From Sindora glabra (lineage: Eukaryota; Streptophyta; Magnoliopsida; Fabales; Fabaceae): a stretch of 64,000 nucleotides of DNA. Shown here in pieces: positions 39,990 through 51,426 of this stretch. The translations under genes and the position numbers were made by a program. The DNA lies in assembly GCA_020226215.1 (NCBI GenBank), contig CM035233.1, forward strand, positions 33,750,027 through 33,814,026. The letters run 5' to 3'. The first letter of the stretch is position 1. Every line of letters starts with the position of its first letter. Under the pieces are notes generated by a model, which searched no databases, was not told where the DNA came from, and worked only from the letters and a program-made list of their open reading frames with translations.

Positions 39990-40630
39990 GTAAAGGAATT
40001 TAATTCCTTTTGTTATTTGAATTAAACAAAATTGGTAATAGTAAGATATTCAATTCCTTTTCTTTTGATTCCTTTTGTTAATTCTTTTATCTTTAGTTGA
40101 ATTAAACAGCCCTTTATTTCTTAATTAATTTTATTTATTTAAATTCATATGATCTTCCCCCTTAAAATTTTTGAATCCATCCCTGGTTACAATTTCATTA
40201 ACTTTAGTTGTAACAAAAAAACATATTTAGAATTTTATGGAAAAACCGTAAATTAAAAAAATATAATTTTTATTTTAAAAAAAGAAAAGTTGGGGTTTTT
40301 ATTGGCAACAAAAGAATATGGAAAGATTGCGTCCTACACGAGTGGTCCAAATTTTAGAGATAAGTATAATTACGAACTAACTAAATAAATTGATTAATGC
40401 TATTTACATTTTTTAACATTCATTCAGTCTTTGCTCTTACGCAAGGCATGCGGAAAGAATGCTTTGTGCACACGATGTTCAAATTTTAGAGATAAGCATA
40501 ACTATGAATAAACACAGAATAGTGTTCCACCTTTTACAAGATTTAGTATTTTATTATTAGAATTTTTTAATTTTAAAGTAAATAAATTAAAATTAAAAAT
40601 ATAAAATTTAATATATTAAATACAATCCAA
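39990..40630. other. Non-coding DNA with a short direct repeat
   Basis: caaattttagagataag-ataa occurs at about 40,349 and 40,480. No gene. Confidence 0.5.
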
Positions 40631-40633
40631 CAA

Positions 40634-40893
40634 TAAAAATATTTAATTTCTTAAAAAATTAAACTACCTATGTCATGATCCGATTTTTAGGTATCGTAAT
40701 TAATGTAAAAATATCTAATTAATGTAAATCTATTAATTAAACTATAATAAAAATGTTTAATTTCTTCAAAAATTAAATGTTTAACAAATGTTTAATTTCT
40801 TAAAAAATTAAACTAACTATGTCACGATTTGATTTTTAAATCATGATTGATGTAAAGATATTTAATTAGTGTAGATCCATTAATTAAATATCT
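40634..40893. repeat. Tandem duplication of about 150 bp resembling the end of a gypsy LTR
   Basis: The phrase tttaatttcttaaaaaatta followed by aact-(a/c)ctatgtca-gat and gatttttag/gatttttaa occurs at 40,641 and 40,793. The phrase tgtcacgat is how many plant gypsy LTRs begin, which makes this a candidate LTR edge. Confidence 0.5.
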
Positions 40894-43009
40894 TTACAAG
40901 CCTTGACACCCTACAAAATTCTCACTACTTCTACTATTTTATATAGTAGGAATAATACTTACGATTACGTAGGTATTAAAATATGTAGATGAAAGTAAAA
41001 CTAATTTATGTTAATACATATAATAATAAGGAAAACACACATAAAATTTTTAAAAAGTATACAATATATGCTATTGTTAGTGTATACATAACATTCTGAG
41101 GAGGAGAACCCCTTGCCAAATAACTCAACTATTTCATGAATGATTTCTTTGACATGCCTTTACGAAGTGGGGAAATGATCCAATAAATATGTCAATTTAT
41201 CTTATCAGGACCATGGTCAATATTTACAAAAGAAATAATATACATGAGTGTAAGTAATAAAAACTATTTAATGAATAACTATTTCCCTTTTTTCCTAAAG
41301 AGTTTTTGTTGTAAAAGTTCAGATATGTATTGATACATTTAATTAATTATTATATAATGGATTCTTGATTAATATTTTCTTTAAAATGATGCTTATTCAA
41401 TTTATTAAGCTACATGGCTTTAGTTGGTACTTAGGTTTTTCCTTTGTAATGTCAATCTTGCCTTATACCCCTCCTCCCCCTTATAACTTTAGTCTTGCTT
41501 CATGCCTGTCCACCTTAGGGATAAGTTGCATGATGAATGCATACTTTTCCTAGATGTCACAAATATAAGTATCAAGCCATCATAGGCATTAATGATTTTC
41601 CACTTGCCTTTTAAGGCATATAAATACTTTTTCAATGTGTAAGACATAAGTACCAACTTAACCATAAGTATTTTATTAAATATTATAATAATAAATATGG
41701 CATATGAATGTCTCAAAGCTAAAAGCTATTTGAATATCAAGTGTATTATATCAATTCAAATCATATTTCACTAATCTAGAAGCCTTATTAGGCCACAAAG
41801 GGATATTCATGGCTAAACCTTTTTTTTTTACCATTTAAACTCATTCAAATTTTTACCAAAATTTTTTCTAAGACTCATAATATCTTATTAACCCATTATG
41901 AATCATCAAAGGTTAATTATATTACACAATTATGATTTCTTAGTACTGTTCATGCAAAGATGAAAGCATACTCTCAAAACAAGGCTAACGTGGAGTGTTA
42001 TGTAATGGAAGAGTTTTTTTAATATTCAAACTACTTCCATAAATTATTCAATTTTGATATAACATTCCTAACATATCAATAAACACATCCCTAACATATC
42101 AATAAACATAGGACATAAATTATATCTAAAAACTTTCATGGTTAGGGTGGTCAAATAGTTCTATTCCCATGAGAGCCTAGAATTAGGATTGCATTGGAAT
42201 ACTTGAAATAGAAAATTTTATTGGATAACTAAATGAGCTTCAAATTCCACTAAATTTAGCTATAAGTTTCCTAACATATGGAAGGGTAAGGAAACCAATT
42301 ATTATAATTTTTTCAAATAATTTAATTGCCTAAGCATCCCAAAAATAGAAGCAAAATTTCTAGCATCTTGTTTTTGGTTTCATCCCTCCCAAGCTTATGA
42401 ATATTCACTTTTCACATGTCTAAAATTTTCCAAAGATTCCCAACAATTCCCAAAAATTCCTATACTCATTCTAACACTATTAACAACATAAAAATAATAA
42501 GAATTGAATTTTTAGCAATTTTTAACCCCTTCCACAATGAGATATTTGAAGCTATCCTCCAAAATTTTAAGTTTTAGCTCATTTCTAACCCTTAATTAAA
42601 ACTTCATAGAATTCCTTATGTTGTTGAAGATTAATTTTTTTGATCATTTCCCCCTAAATTTTAAGGTTCTAATACATGGTTTTAAGGAACCAAATAAATC
42701 TTTTTGCTTTCTAAAAATTTCATATAAAATTTATTCCTCAAGAGAGCTTATTTCAAGAACTTCCTAATAAATCCTTGAGATCATTTTTCAATCTATTTTA
42801 TTGGAACTTCTTCCACTGATTTTGTTAACCTAATATCATCAAATAACATAAAAAAAACAAAATTAGATACATGTCTTCATACATGGCTGCACAAAAAACA
42901 AATCACAACAATGTCATCATATTCATCACTTTCTATACGAAAATTGTAAAGAAAAAGAAGTGATTGCTACTCACTTTTTGAATATTATTAAAAATTTGAA
43001 TTCCTTTAA

Positions 43010-43560
43010 TTTCTCTCTTCCTTTCATGGCTTGGAGTTGGTCAAAGGGAGTAGAATTTTTACTTCCCAAATGGGTTAATAATATATATGTACAAAATCCT
43101 AAAAATATCTTTAATTTTCTTATTATTATTCATTGATTTTTAAGAAATTTTTTTGGACAATTGGCTAGCCAAAGTGGTCATCCAAGTGTCCCAATTTTAT
43201 TAAAAAATTATAACCTCAAACGAATAAAAATAATCAACTTTAAAAGATAAAAATGATTTATTACAAATTAACCTCTAATTTTTTCTCTTTTTTTCTCACG
43301 ACTTGGAGTTGGTCAAAGAGAGTAGAATTTTTACTTCCCAAATGGCTTAATAGTATATATACACATACACAACCTTAAAAATATCTTTAATTTTCTTATT
43401 TTTATTAATTAATTTTTGAGAAAAATCTTTAGACAATTGGTTAGCCAAAGTGGGCATCTAAGTGTCCCAATTCTGTTAAAAAATTATTACCTCAAACTAA
43501 TAAAAATAATTCACTTTGAAAGATAAAAAAATTGTTACAAATTAACCTTTAGTTTTTTCT
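43010..43560. repeat. Tandem duplication, period 272 bp
   Basis: ttggagttggtcaaag occurs at 43,031 and 43,303, and both copies continue with gagtagaatttttacttccc, aaatatctttaattttctta, gacaattgg-tagccaaagt, aagtgtcccaatt and ttacaaattaacct. High similarity over the whole unit. Confidence 0.92.
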
Positions 43561-43942
43561 TCTTTTTTATTCATCTCTTTGGTTTTTTTTAGAAGTTTAG
43601 GTCCACATTTTTTGGCCTTAGAAATTAGATTTGAGCTTTTAAAAATTAGGTTAAATTAGCCCAATACTAATAAAAATTAGCCTCTTAAAAAGACAAAAAA
43701 AGTTTATTACAAACTAGCCTTAAGTTTTTTATTTTTTCACATTTTTAACCCTAAGCTTTTAGATATTTTTGGACCTTTATTTCTAAACTTCCATATTGGG
43801 CTTAAAAATTTGATTTAGGTTAGTTCAAGAGCTTTTAAATTAGTCTGCTTATTTTTTAACTATGTTTTTAACTTTTTAGTTTATCCAGATTTTGAAATTT
43901 CAATAGACTCTTACGCGTGAGTTTTCCTAAACTTGTTATTGA

Positions 43943-44218
43943 GGCTCTGGTTGTTTCATTGAAAAGCATTTTTTGCAAAATATAGTTATAGAAATAATAA
44001 CATAAAAGAAAGTATTTTACTTATTTAATATTAAATATAAAGAATTTAGAAAAAGTAACTTCCTTTATTTAAAAAAAGAATTTATTTTCCTCCATTTTCA
44101 AGTTTTTAAGTATCATCTTTTTTAGTTATCAATATAAATGACATATCATCCTTTCATTAATTTATATACAAATGATATTTTTCTACGAAAAATGCTTTCA
44201 GATGAAACAAACAGAGCC
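43943..44218. mobile_element. MITE, 276 bp
   Basis: Left end ggctctggttgtttcattga and reversed right end ggctctgtttgtttcatctg are near-identical, continuing to about 33 bp (gaaagcattttt). The interior is non-coding. The flanks read tga and taa, compatible with a mutated 3-bp TAA-type duplication (PIF/Harbinger, Tourist-like); I do not see an 8-bp duplication. It lies inside the LTR-like block and therefore inserted later. Confidence 0.8.
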
Positions 44219-44412
44219 TAAGTCTTTAATTAGATTTTAATCTACTCTGATACCTAATAAAAATTTCATAAAAGTTCTAGTTAGGCTCATATCCAAATTA
44301 CTTTTATAATTATCTCAAATTTTATTCGATTTCCTTACTAAATTTTTTGATTTGGGAATTTCCTATTTAAATTTTCTCTATAATATTTCTTAAGATATTA
44401 TAACCTATAACA

Positions 44413-46771
44413 TTGTTTATAAACTAAATAAATTGAGTAATATTATTTATATTTTTTCAACATTCATTCCTTCTTTTTTTATGGAAAAAAATAGATGAAC
44501 TTAACCTATTTTTACATTCTATCTCCAATATAGAAATGAAAATAAGAATAATGGGGAATGAATATTTGAGAGAATAGTATTGTGTTAAGTTGGATGTATT
44601 AAATTGTTAAGTGTTTTAGAGTATATTTGGATATATTTTTATTTTTATATTTTTAAAAATTATTTTTGAATAAAAATAAAAAATAAATAATGGTAAGTGT
44701 TATAAGTAAATAAATACATAGAAAAATTAATAAAATAGTTTTTAAAAATAAAAAATTAATATTTTTTAAATCAGTAAACATATATATCCTTATTATTAAA
44801 TTATTTTTTAAACTTAAAATAAATAAAAATTAAATACATATTTTAATTTATTAAATATAGCCTAACAATAAATATACTCTGACTTCTGGTAAAATGTAGA
44901 CATCGTGAGTCATACAAATGGATAAGGATTGCCTAACATCAGCACATGAAAGTCATAGGTGACTTTAGGTAAATGTGTGCCGTTAGATTAATCCAACATC
45001 CCATGTTTTACCATATGTACCTGATGGGATTTCCCTTCTTTTTTTCCTCCCAAATGAAACTAAAGCCAGTTGTTTAGCTTAGTTAGTAAGTCATTTGGGA
45101 AGAATGTTAGTCTCTCTAAAAGCCCGTGAAAGGAACATGTTGTGCAAGGCTCAATCGGAGTGAACGCCATGCTTGCCGTGATTGAAAGCTGTTGTGATCG
45201 TGGGTTATTGTGACAGAGTGTTCTAATTTTGAACATTGCATGTTTTATTTTTTGGTCTGTATTCATATTTTTATTTGCATTGAATAAATATATGAAGCCC
45301 TGATTTTGCTTTGTATTAATATTTTGTTATCGTCATTTGGCCTTGAAAAAAGTTGGATTAGAAGCAAACTTTGTAGGTGTAAGAGTAATTTTATGTTCTT
45401 ATTTTCTGGATTAAGGCTTTATAGTCTATTTTTATTTTAATAAATAATTTTATTACTTGCATAGTGATTATGTTGTAAACTAATTTGGTAATGTTATTTA
45501 AACTACTTAAAAATGTTTTAGGTAATGATTTTGTATTCATTTTGTCTCCAAAATGTTCTTTAGGCCAAGCAAAATGATATTTGTTCCATTAGGGATGTGA
45601 AGCCGGTCATCAACTCCTTTAGTCTAATGCTCAATATATTAGCCTTAAGAGCCAAAAAGCATTCAAATGGTTCCAATGGATGACTAGCTATATACTAATA
45701 TAAGCTCATTTTCATAACTTGGTTGGTCTTTTGATACATGTAACAATCACTGTTATTTTATTGCAATTTAAATGGATTTTTTTATTTATATTCATGTTAT
45801 TCTGATTTGCTTATATTTACATGATTCTTTTATGGATTTGATTTTTTGATCATGGGCGTTTGAAACTTACAAGCTTAATGCCATGTATGAATTATTGATT
45901 AGTCCTATATTGAATTTAAAATAAAAAAGTTAGCATCTTAAATTCATATTTTAATAAGATTCACTTTTATTTTATTTGTCTATACATTTATACATAATTT
46001 TTTTTTTAAATTGGGTTTGTGTAAAATTTCTTGGTTTCATTTGATAGAAACCCAAAGTGCTAAAGAAGAAATGGATAGCCCAAGATTCTAAAGAGATATT
46101 AAAGAAAATCTTGTTTGGCATTTAGGAAAGCATTAAAGGTAAAGTATCAATTCACATGCTTAGTTTGAACAGATATGTCAAAAATATTCTATGTATTTTA
46201 AATATATTTATATGTTTATCTATGATAATTAAAATTATTTATTATTACTAAATAAAGTATACCCAAACTCAAACATGAATTAAGCAATGTCATTAGCAAA
46301 AGGCATGAAAAGGAAGGTTCTATTGAATACAATATGGATTTTGTTGATAAGATAGATATTGAAGTTATATAAAGTAAACAAGCATGAATGGTTTGCTTTT
46401 TCTTTAAGTTACATAATATTGAAGTTATATTAAAGTTTTAGTGGTGTTGTCCTTTTAATAAGAAAGAATTTTGCATACATAGTAAGTAGGAAGCTAAGAT
46501 TTAATCTTTTATAATATTTTTAGAACTTGTAATTACGATTGAATTTGAGAAGTGAACTAAATAGTCACCTTGCATTTGCATTATTAGTCATAAATCCTTT
46601 ATATATTCCTATTAATATTTGAACTTCTCAATGTGGACAATATTAAAGTTACACACAACAAAGTAATCCCTTTATTATCATGGTTTATATAAATATTATT
46701 TATGAATTATTTGATATGTCTATGGAATTTTTATTTATTTATTTTTCCATTACTTTGGTAGGAAGCAGATC
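44413..46771. other. Non-coding DNA upstream of the FAR1-like pseudogene
   Basis: No intact gene. Two short stretches may be old upstream exons of the FAR1-like gene: around 46,048-46,140 (preceded by gatag, containing an ATG-initiated KENLVWHLG-like phrase and ending in a taaaggtaaag donor-like site) and around 46,260-46,375 (a frame giving KLKHELSNVISKRHEKEGS). Immediately before the pseudogene start is a good acceptor (tttggtag, ends 46,760). A 68-codon minus-strand frame at 45,060-45,266 has no recognisable feature. Confidence 0.4.
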
Positions 46772-49198
46772 ATGGCCTCTACAAATACTGATTAGAAGTC
46801 AAGCATTAGTATGAAATTTGATAACATAGAGGCAGCTTGGAAATTTTGGATCAAATACAGTAGGAAAATGGGATTCAAAGTTAGAAAATGATACATGAAC
46901 AAGAGAAAGGAAGATGGTGCTATTACTTCATGTAGGTTTGTTTATTGCAAGGAGAGGCAATCATGTTAGATAAGAGAGATGTTTTAGTTAGCAAGCATAG
47001 AACTGAGACTATAACTAACTGTAAAGCAAGAATTGGCCTTGTATTAAAGATTTGTCATCCATGAATTTGTTAAGGAGCATAACCACCTTTTACAGCTTCT
47101 GGAGACCACACACATGCTAGCATTACATAGGAAGATAAGTGAAGTTCAAGCATATAAGATTGATTTGGTAATGGACTTTGGATTACGGCAGAAGTCATTA
47201 TTTCAACTTATAAGCACACATGTAGGGCATAGAACTAATCTTGGATATACACGATTAGATGTAAAAAATTACCTTAATGTAAAAAGATAAAAAAGTATGG
47301 TATATGGTAAAGCTGGATGTCTTTTGCAATATTTCCAATACTAGTTGTTAGAGAACCCATCCTTTTACCATGTATACCAGATGGATATAGATGAACAATT
47401 CACAAATGTATTTTGGGCGGATGCAAAAATGGTGGTTGATTATAGGTATTTTGGTAATGTTGTGTCATTGGATACTACATACTGCACCAGCCATGCAAAT
47501 AGGCTGCTTACTCTATTTTCTAGTTTCAACCACTATAGAGATATAGTGATTTTAAGTGCAGCTCTATTGTATGATGAAATAATTGAATCATTCAAATGGC
47601 TATTTGAGACATTTCTAGAAGCACACAATAAAAAAAAACCTCAAACTATTTTTACAAACCAAGACTAGGCAATGGCTAAGGGACTTGCTGAAGTGATGCC
47701 TGAGACTCGCCATAGTTTATGTGCATGGCACTTGATGCAAAATAGAATTAAACACCTTGGTAACTTGATAAAGGGAGGAAGTCATTTTTTAAAGGATTTC
47801 AAGAAATACATGTATGACTTTGACAATGAAGTAGAGTTTGAGATAGCTTGGACCAAATTGATCGGAGACTATAATGTTCAAGAAAATAATTGGATCATAT
47901 CAATTTATGCCATCAAAGAAAAATGGGCGTCGTGTCATATGAGGGAAGCATTCACACTTAGGATACGAAGTACCCAACTTAGTGAAAGCTTGAATTTTGA
48001 TTTCAAATCTTGAAATGAAGCCAAACGTGGATATAGTCCAATTCTTTAAACACTTTGAACAAGTTGTTGAGGAGAAGCGATACAACAAATGGGTTTGCGA
48101 ATATGAGTCTTGATATAAGCTTGAAATGCTAAGATATGAGTTATCGCCAATACTAATACAAATGGAAAAAGTATACACATGCAGACTATATTTGACTTAT
48201 TCCAAAACGAGTTTATGCTATTCTTAGCTTCATGCATTACAAAGAGAAATGAGTCTCACCTTTTATCCTATTATTGTATCATTAGGGTCAACCACGAAGG
48301 AGCTTGGAAAGTATCATTTGATCATGCCTCAACCTCAATATCTTGTAGTTGTAGAAAGTTTGAGAAATTTGGCATATTTTGTTCACATGCATTGAAAGTG
48401 TTTGAAGCAAATGATGTTAAAGTCATTCTTGAGAAGTATATTTTAAAAAGGTGGATAAGAAAAGCTTGCAACAACATTGTGCATGATATGAGTAGAAAGG
48501 AGGTTGAAGGAAATCCAAAATTATCCAGCACACAACGATATAGGCGAATTGTCACTAAATTTATTAGATTGGTAGTCGAAGTGTCAACATGTGAAGAATA
48601 CCACCAAATTGTAGATAAAAGTGTAGACACTGTGTGTAAGCAAATAATGGAGCTCCGCTTACAAGCAAAAAATATTGATAGCTACACTAGTGATAACCCA
48701 ACATTTGTGAGTGATGATGTTACACAACCAAAGGGATTCAAGAAGTGGCCTGGCTTAAAGAGACATAAGCGATTAAAAAATTGGGTTGAGCTTCAGGCAA
48801 AGAAAAGAAAAAGAGCTCCAACTAGAGGACAATCACAAAGTCAAGCATCTCAGGTATGTAGGTCAATGTGTAAATCAATTATTAATATTCCTACTCACCT
48901 ATAATAATCATTTTTTAATGCCTCATAATCACTCTAGTACAAAGAAAAAATAAGTCGTTAGCTAAGAGGAGTATCTTGTTTAGCACCCTTAGCTTATGAG
49001 CCTCCTTAGACATTAGACAATCAATTTAGTTTCACTAGATTTTTTATGGTAATATCATTATTATTTTTTTTAAAAAAATAGGAGTTGTCTTTCTTTTTTT
49101 GCTTGTGATGATGTTGAGTCTTTTGTGTTGTGATGTAGGCACCTCTTGATGATATAGACACTTTAACATTAGATGGCATGTTGAACTTTAACCCCTGA
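46772..49198 (+). pseudogene. FAR1/FRS-like pseudogene (Mutator-derived)
   Basis: FAR1/FRS proteins are plant transcription factors derived from Mutator-type transposases, with an N-terminal FAR1 zinc finger, a MULE-type core and a SWIM zinc finger. Here the FAR1 block begins at the ATG (46,772; FDNIEAAWKFWIKYSRKMGF about 14 codons in) and ends near CRFVYCKERQ. The core follows (47,345-48,010) with VSLDTTY, FTNQD and STQLSESLN, the places of the three catalytic acids. The SWIM finger CSCRKFEKFGIFCSH lies at about 48,330-48,380 with all C/C/C/H residues. Exon 1 ends at 48,853 (CAG before gtatg) and exon 2 (49,139-49,198) ends in tga; the splice keeps phase. The gene is dead: in-frame stops at the seventh codon after the ATG, after GFKVRK, after the first core block (47,667), at 48,110, and frame changes near 48,000 and 48,175. 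An upstream 5' exon is possible. Confidence 0.88.
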
Positions 49199-49879
49199 TC
49201 AATATTCAGAGAGTTGAAGCTTTATCAATCACTGTTCATAATAATTTTTTTGGTGCACTAATGTGGCTATCATCATAGTCATTTTTTGGTGCTATTGAAT
49301 TTATAAATATTGTGTTGCTTCAAAATTTTTGATGTACTGAGATATCACCATAGTAATTTTGTTTTGTTGTCTTAATGTGGATATCATTATTTATTGAACG
49401 GTTCATGCATCACATTTGACATTTATCTTGTTTCCCCTCTATATTTGACTTCAAAGATTTATTTTGAACACCCCTAGTACAGTTCTGAGCTTACATTGAT
49501 TTTTCTTTCTTCTTTCTTGTAATATTCTATCATTTTATTATTAAAGTTTTTCAAAAAATGGGTAAATTGTTTTTAATAGAATGGAAGAGTTACAGGGATG
49601 CTATGAAAGTGAGGTGTTTCTTCATTGGTAATTCATTTTCAACAATTCATTTGCATCTATCCTATTTTCCCTCCCTTTGACATGTTTGACTCACTCTGTT
49701 AGTAAACATATCAAATAGAATTTTTGGTGCATTACATTAATTTTTGTTGGGTAACTTGTTTTTAACATATTGAAATTTTTGTTGCATTATATTTAGTTGA
49801 TCTACCATAGTCAAAAGGCAACCAAGAAGAAGATGGAAATTGGCAAATTTAGTTGATAATGGGTCTGTTGGATTTCCCA
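49199..49879. other. Non-coding DNA between the FAR1-like pseudogene and the MULE
   Basis: Presumed 3' flank of the pseudogene. No gene. It ends at the left target duplication of the MULE. Confidence 0.6.
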
Positions 49880-49889
49880 TAATTTTGTT

Positions 49890-49970
49890 GGATAAAATAC
49901 CTTTTTACCATTTTTTTCTAAACTTATTTCCGTTTTACCGTTATTCCGAAACATATTACCAAAATGCGCA
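49890..49970 (+). repeat. Left terminal inverted repeat of the MULE
   Basis: Aligns without gaps to the reversed 57,887-57,967; begins ggataaaatacc and ends taccaaaatgcgca. Confidence 0.9.
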
Positions 49971-49981
49971 TCATGGGCGGA

Positions 49982-50050
49982 GGCGCCATCCGGATCGGCG
50001 CCATTTGGCGCCCTTGTGAAGGTCTGAGGGCGCCATCCAAGATGGCGCCC
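49982..50050. repeat. Left subterminal GGCGCC modules
   Basis: Three modules: GGCGCC-ATCCGGATC-GGCGCC (49,982-50,002), an overlapping shorter GGCGCC-ATTT-GGCGCC (49,997-50,012), and GGCGCC-ATCCAAGAT-GGCGCC (50,029-50,049). The last is a hairpin with a 10-bp perfect stem (gggcgccatc at 50,028-50,037 against gatggcgccc at 50,041-50,050) and a 3-base loop. Confidence 0.93.
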
Positions 50051-51425
50051 TTGGGCCTTTTTTTTACATCTTTCCTTTTTAAAAATAATTGATTTTGATA
50101 TCATTTGAAAATAAAAATTTTAAAAATAAATAATATATGATTGTGACTCAAAATAAATTATTAAAAATAAATTACTCATTATATAATTATATTTAATGTC
50201 ATATAAAAATATGTTGACTCCACTTTGATATCTAATACATAAATTTATTATAGGAATTAAATAAGAAAGTAGTTAATAATAATAATATAATGAATAAAAA
50301 TAATTAATATTTGGTGAATAATAAAATATTATTTAAAAAATATAAGATTCATAAAGAATAATTACGTAATTTATATTAATGTCTTTCAAAATTTGATCCA
50401 ATGACACTTAATATTTATATTAATTTATATTAATATTTATTAATATTTGAAATTATAAACTTCCAACATTTAGAATTATATTATTACAAGTAATTATCTA
50501 ATATGTTATTACACATAAGTAAATTGATTGAATTATTTAGTAATATTCTTTATATACGAAGTTGAAGATTGTTAAAGATGAAAAGAAATACAACGAAATA
50601 AAAATATTTTTCTTATTTTGTATTTATTCCAATAATATTCTTGTCACTTTGTATTTATCTCAATAAAATAATTTTAATTCTGTAACAGAAAAAATGCAAA
50701 ATCACGCGGTTGAAGATAGCTGAAAATTTAAAAGAATATGATTATTTCGTTTCAATAAATATTTCATTTTGTAATGAAATCAAAATTGTAACATAAATGA
50801 GTTATTTTTTAGTTCGTCGCACTGATAAAATATTTTGGCTATGTGAGGGAAAAGTATCGATTAACTTTTTTTAAGAAACTATTATTCGTTATATCGTTCC
50901 TTCAAAACATTTCATCAAAATAAGTACAGAAGATACGTACAGCGATGGAGAGACGCCAAATGACGTGTAGAGGTACGCTAGATAAAATGACATCGTTGGC
51001 GCTGAAGGGAGGGGACGACAAGCGATATTTCACATTATGAACGTAAAATTTATTAAATAAATTTAATATTATTTATTTATTTTCACATGGTAAATAAAAG
51101 AAAAGTAGATAATTATAACAGTTGTGAAAGTATGATAATTAATAATGTTAGTTATTATATTTGGGACATGTCCTTATCATCATTTTTTAAAAAAACTAAA
51201 TAGTCTTATTCATTTTGAAGTTTATTATTATTTATAATTGTTCCTACACAAGCAATTAAAAATGTCGTAGAAATTAAAATCGTCCTAAATGTTGATGCTT
51301 GGCAATGAAGTAGTAAAATCATCCTAAATGTCGATGTTTGGCAATAAAGTAGTAAGATAAATGTACATAAATATACAATAAACATAGAAAAGGAATCTAA
51401 TGTCTACGCAAGTGATGTTCAGTCC
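50051..51425. other. AT-rich non-coding part of the MULE
   Basis: No coding signal between the left end modules and the 3' end of the PMD gene. Probably 3' flank of that gene; composition returns to AT-rich. Confidence 0.6.
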
Positions 51426-51426
51426 C

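Larger units (their letters stand above)
40820..44412. mobile_element. Possible long LTR or LTR-like repeat, interrupted by a MITE
   Basis: The stretch starts tgtcacgat and ends cctataaca, possible TG...CA ends. It has no gag/pol and no gene. Its phrases resemble non-coding parts of gypsy-type repeats from memory, but I find no second copy and no target duplication in the window, so family and ends are uncertain. Confidence 0.3.

Noticed and set aside
38588..40117. Possible outer MITE (ends near aaccatttgattcag and gaattaaacagccc) enclosing the 39.26-kb element
   Set aside because: End similarity is suggestive but weak, with no target duplication found.
45060..45266. 68-codon minus-strand frame
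   Set aside because: No recognisable motif and no second exon or promoter signal; composition is the only support.
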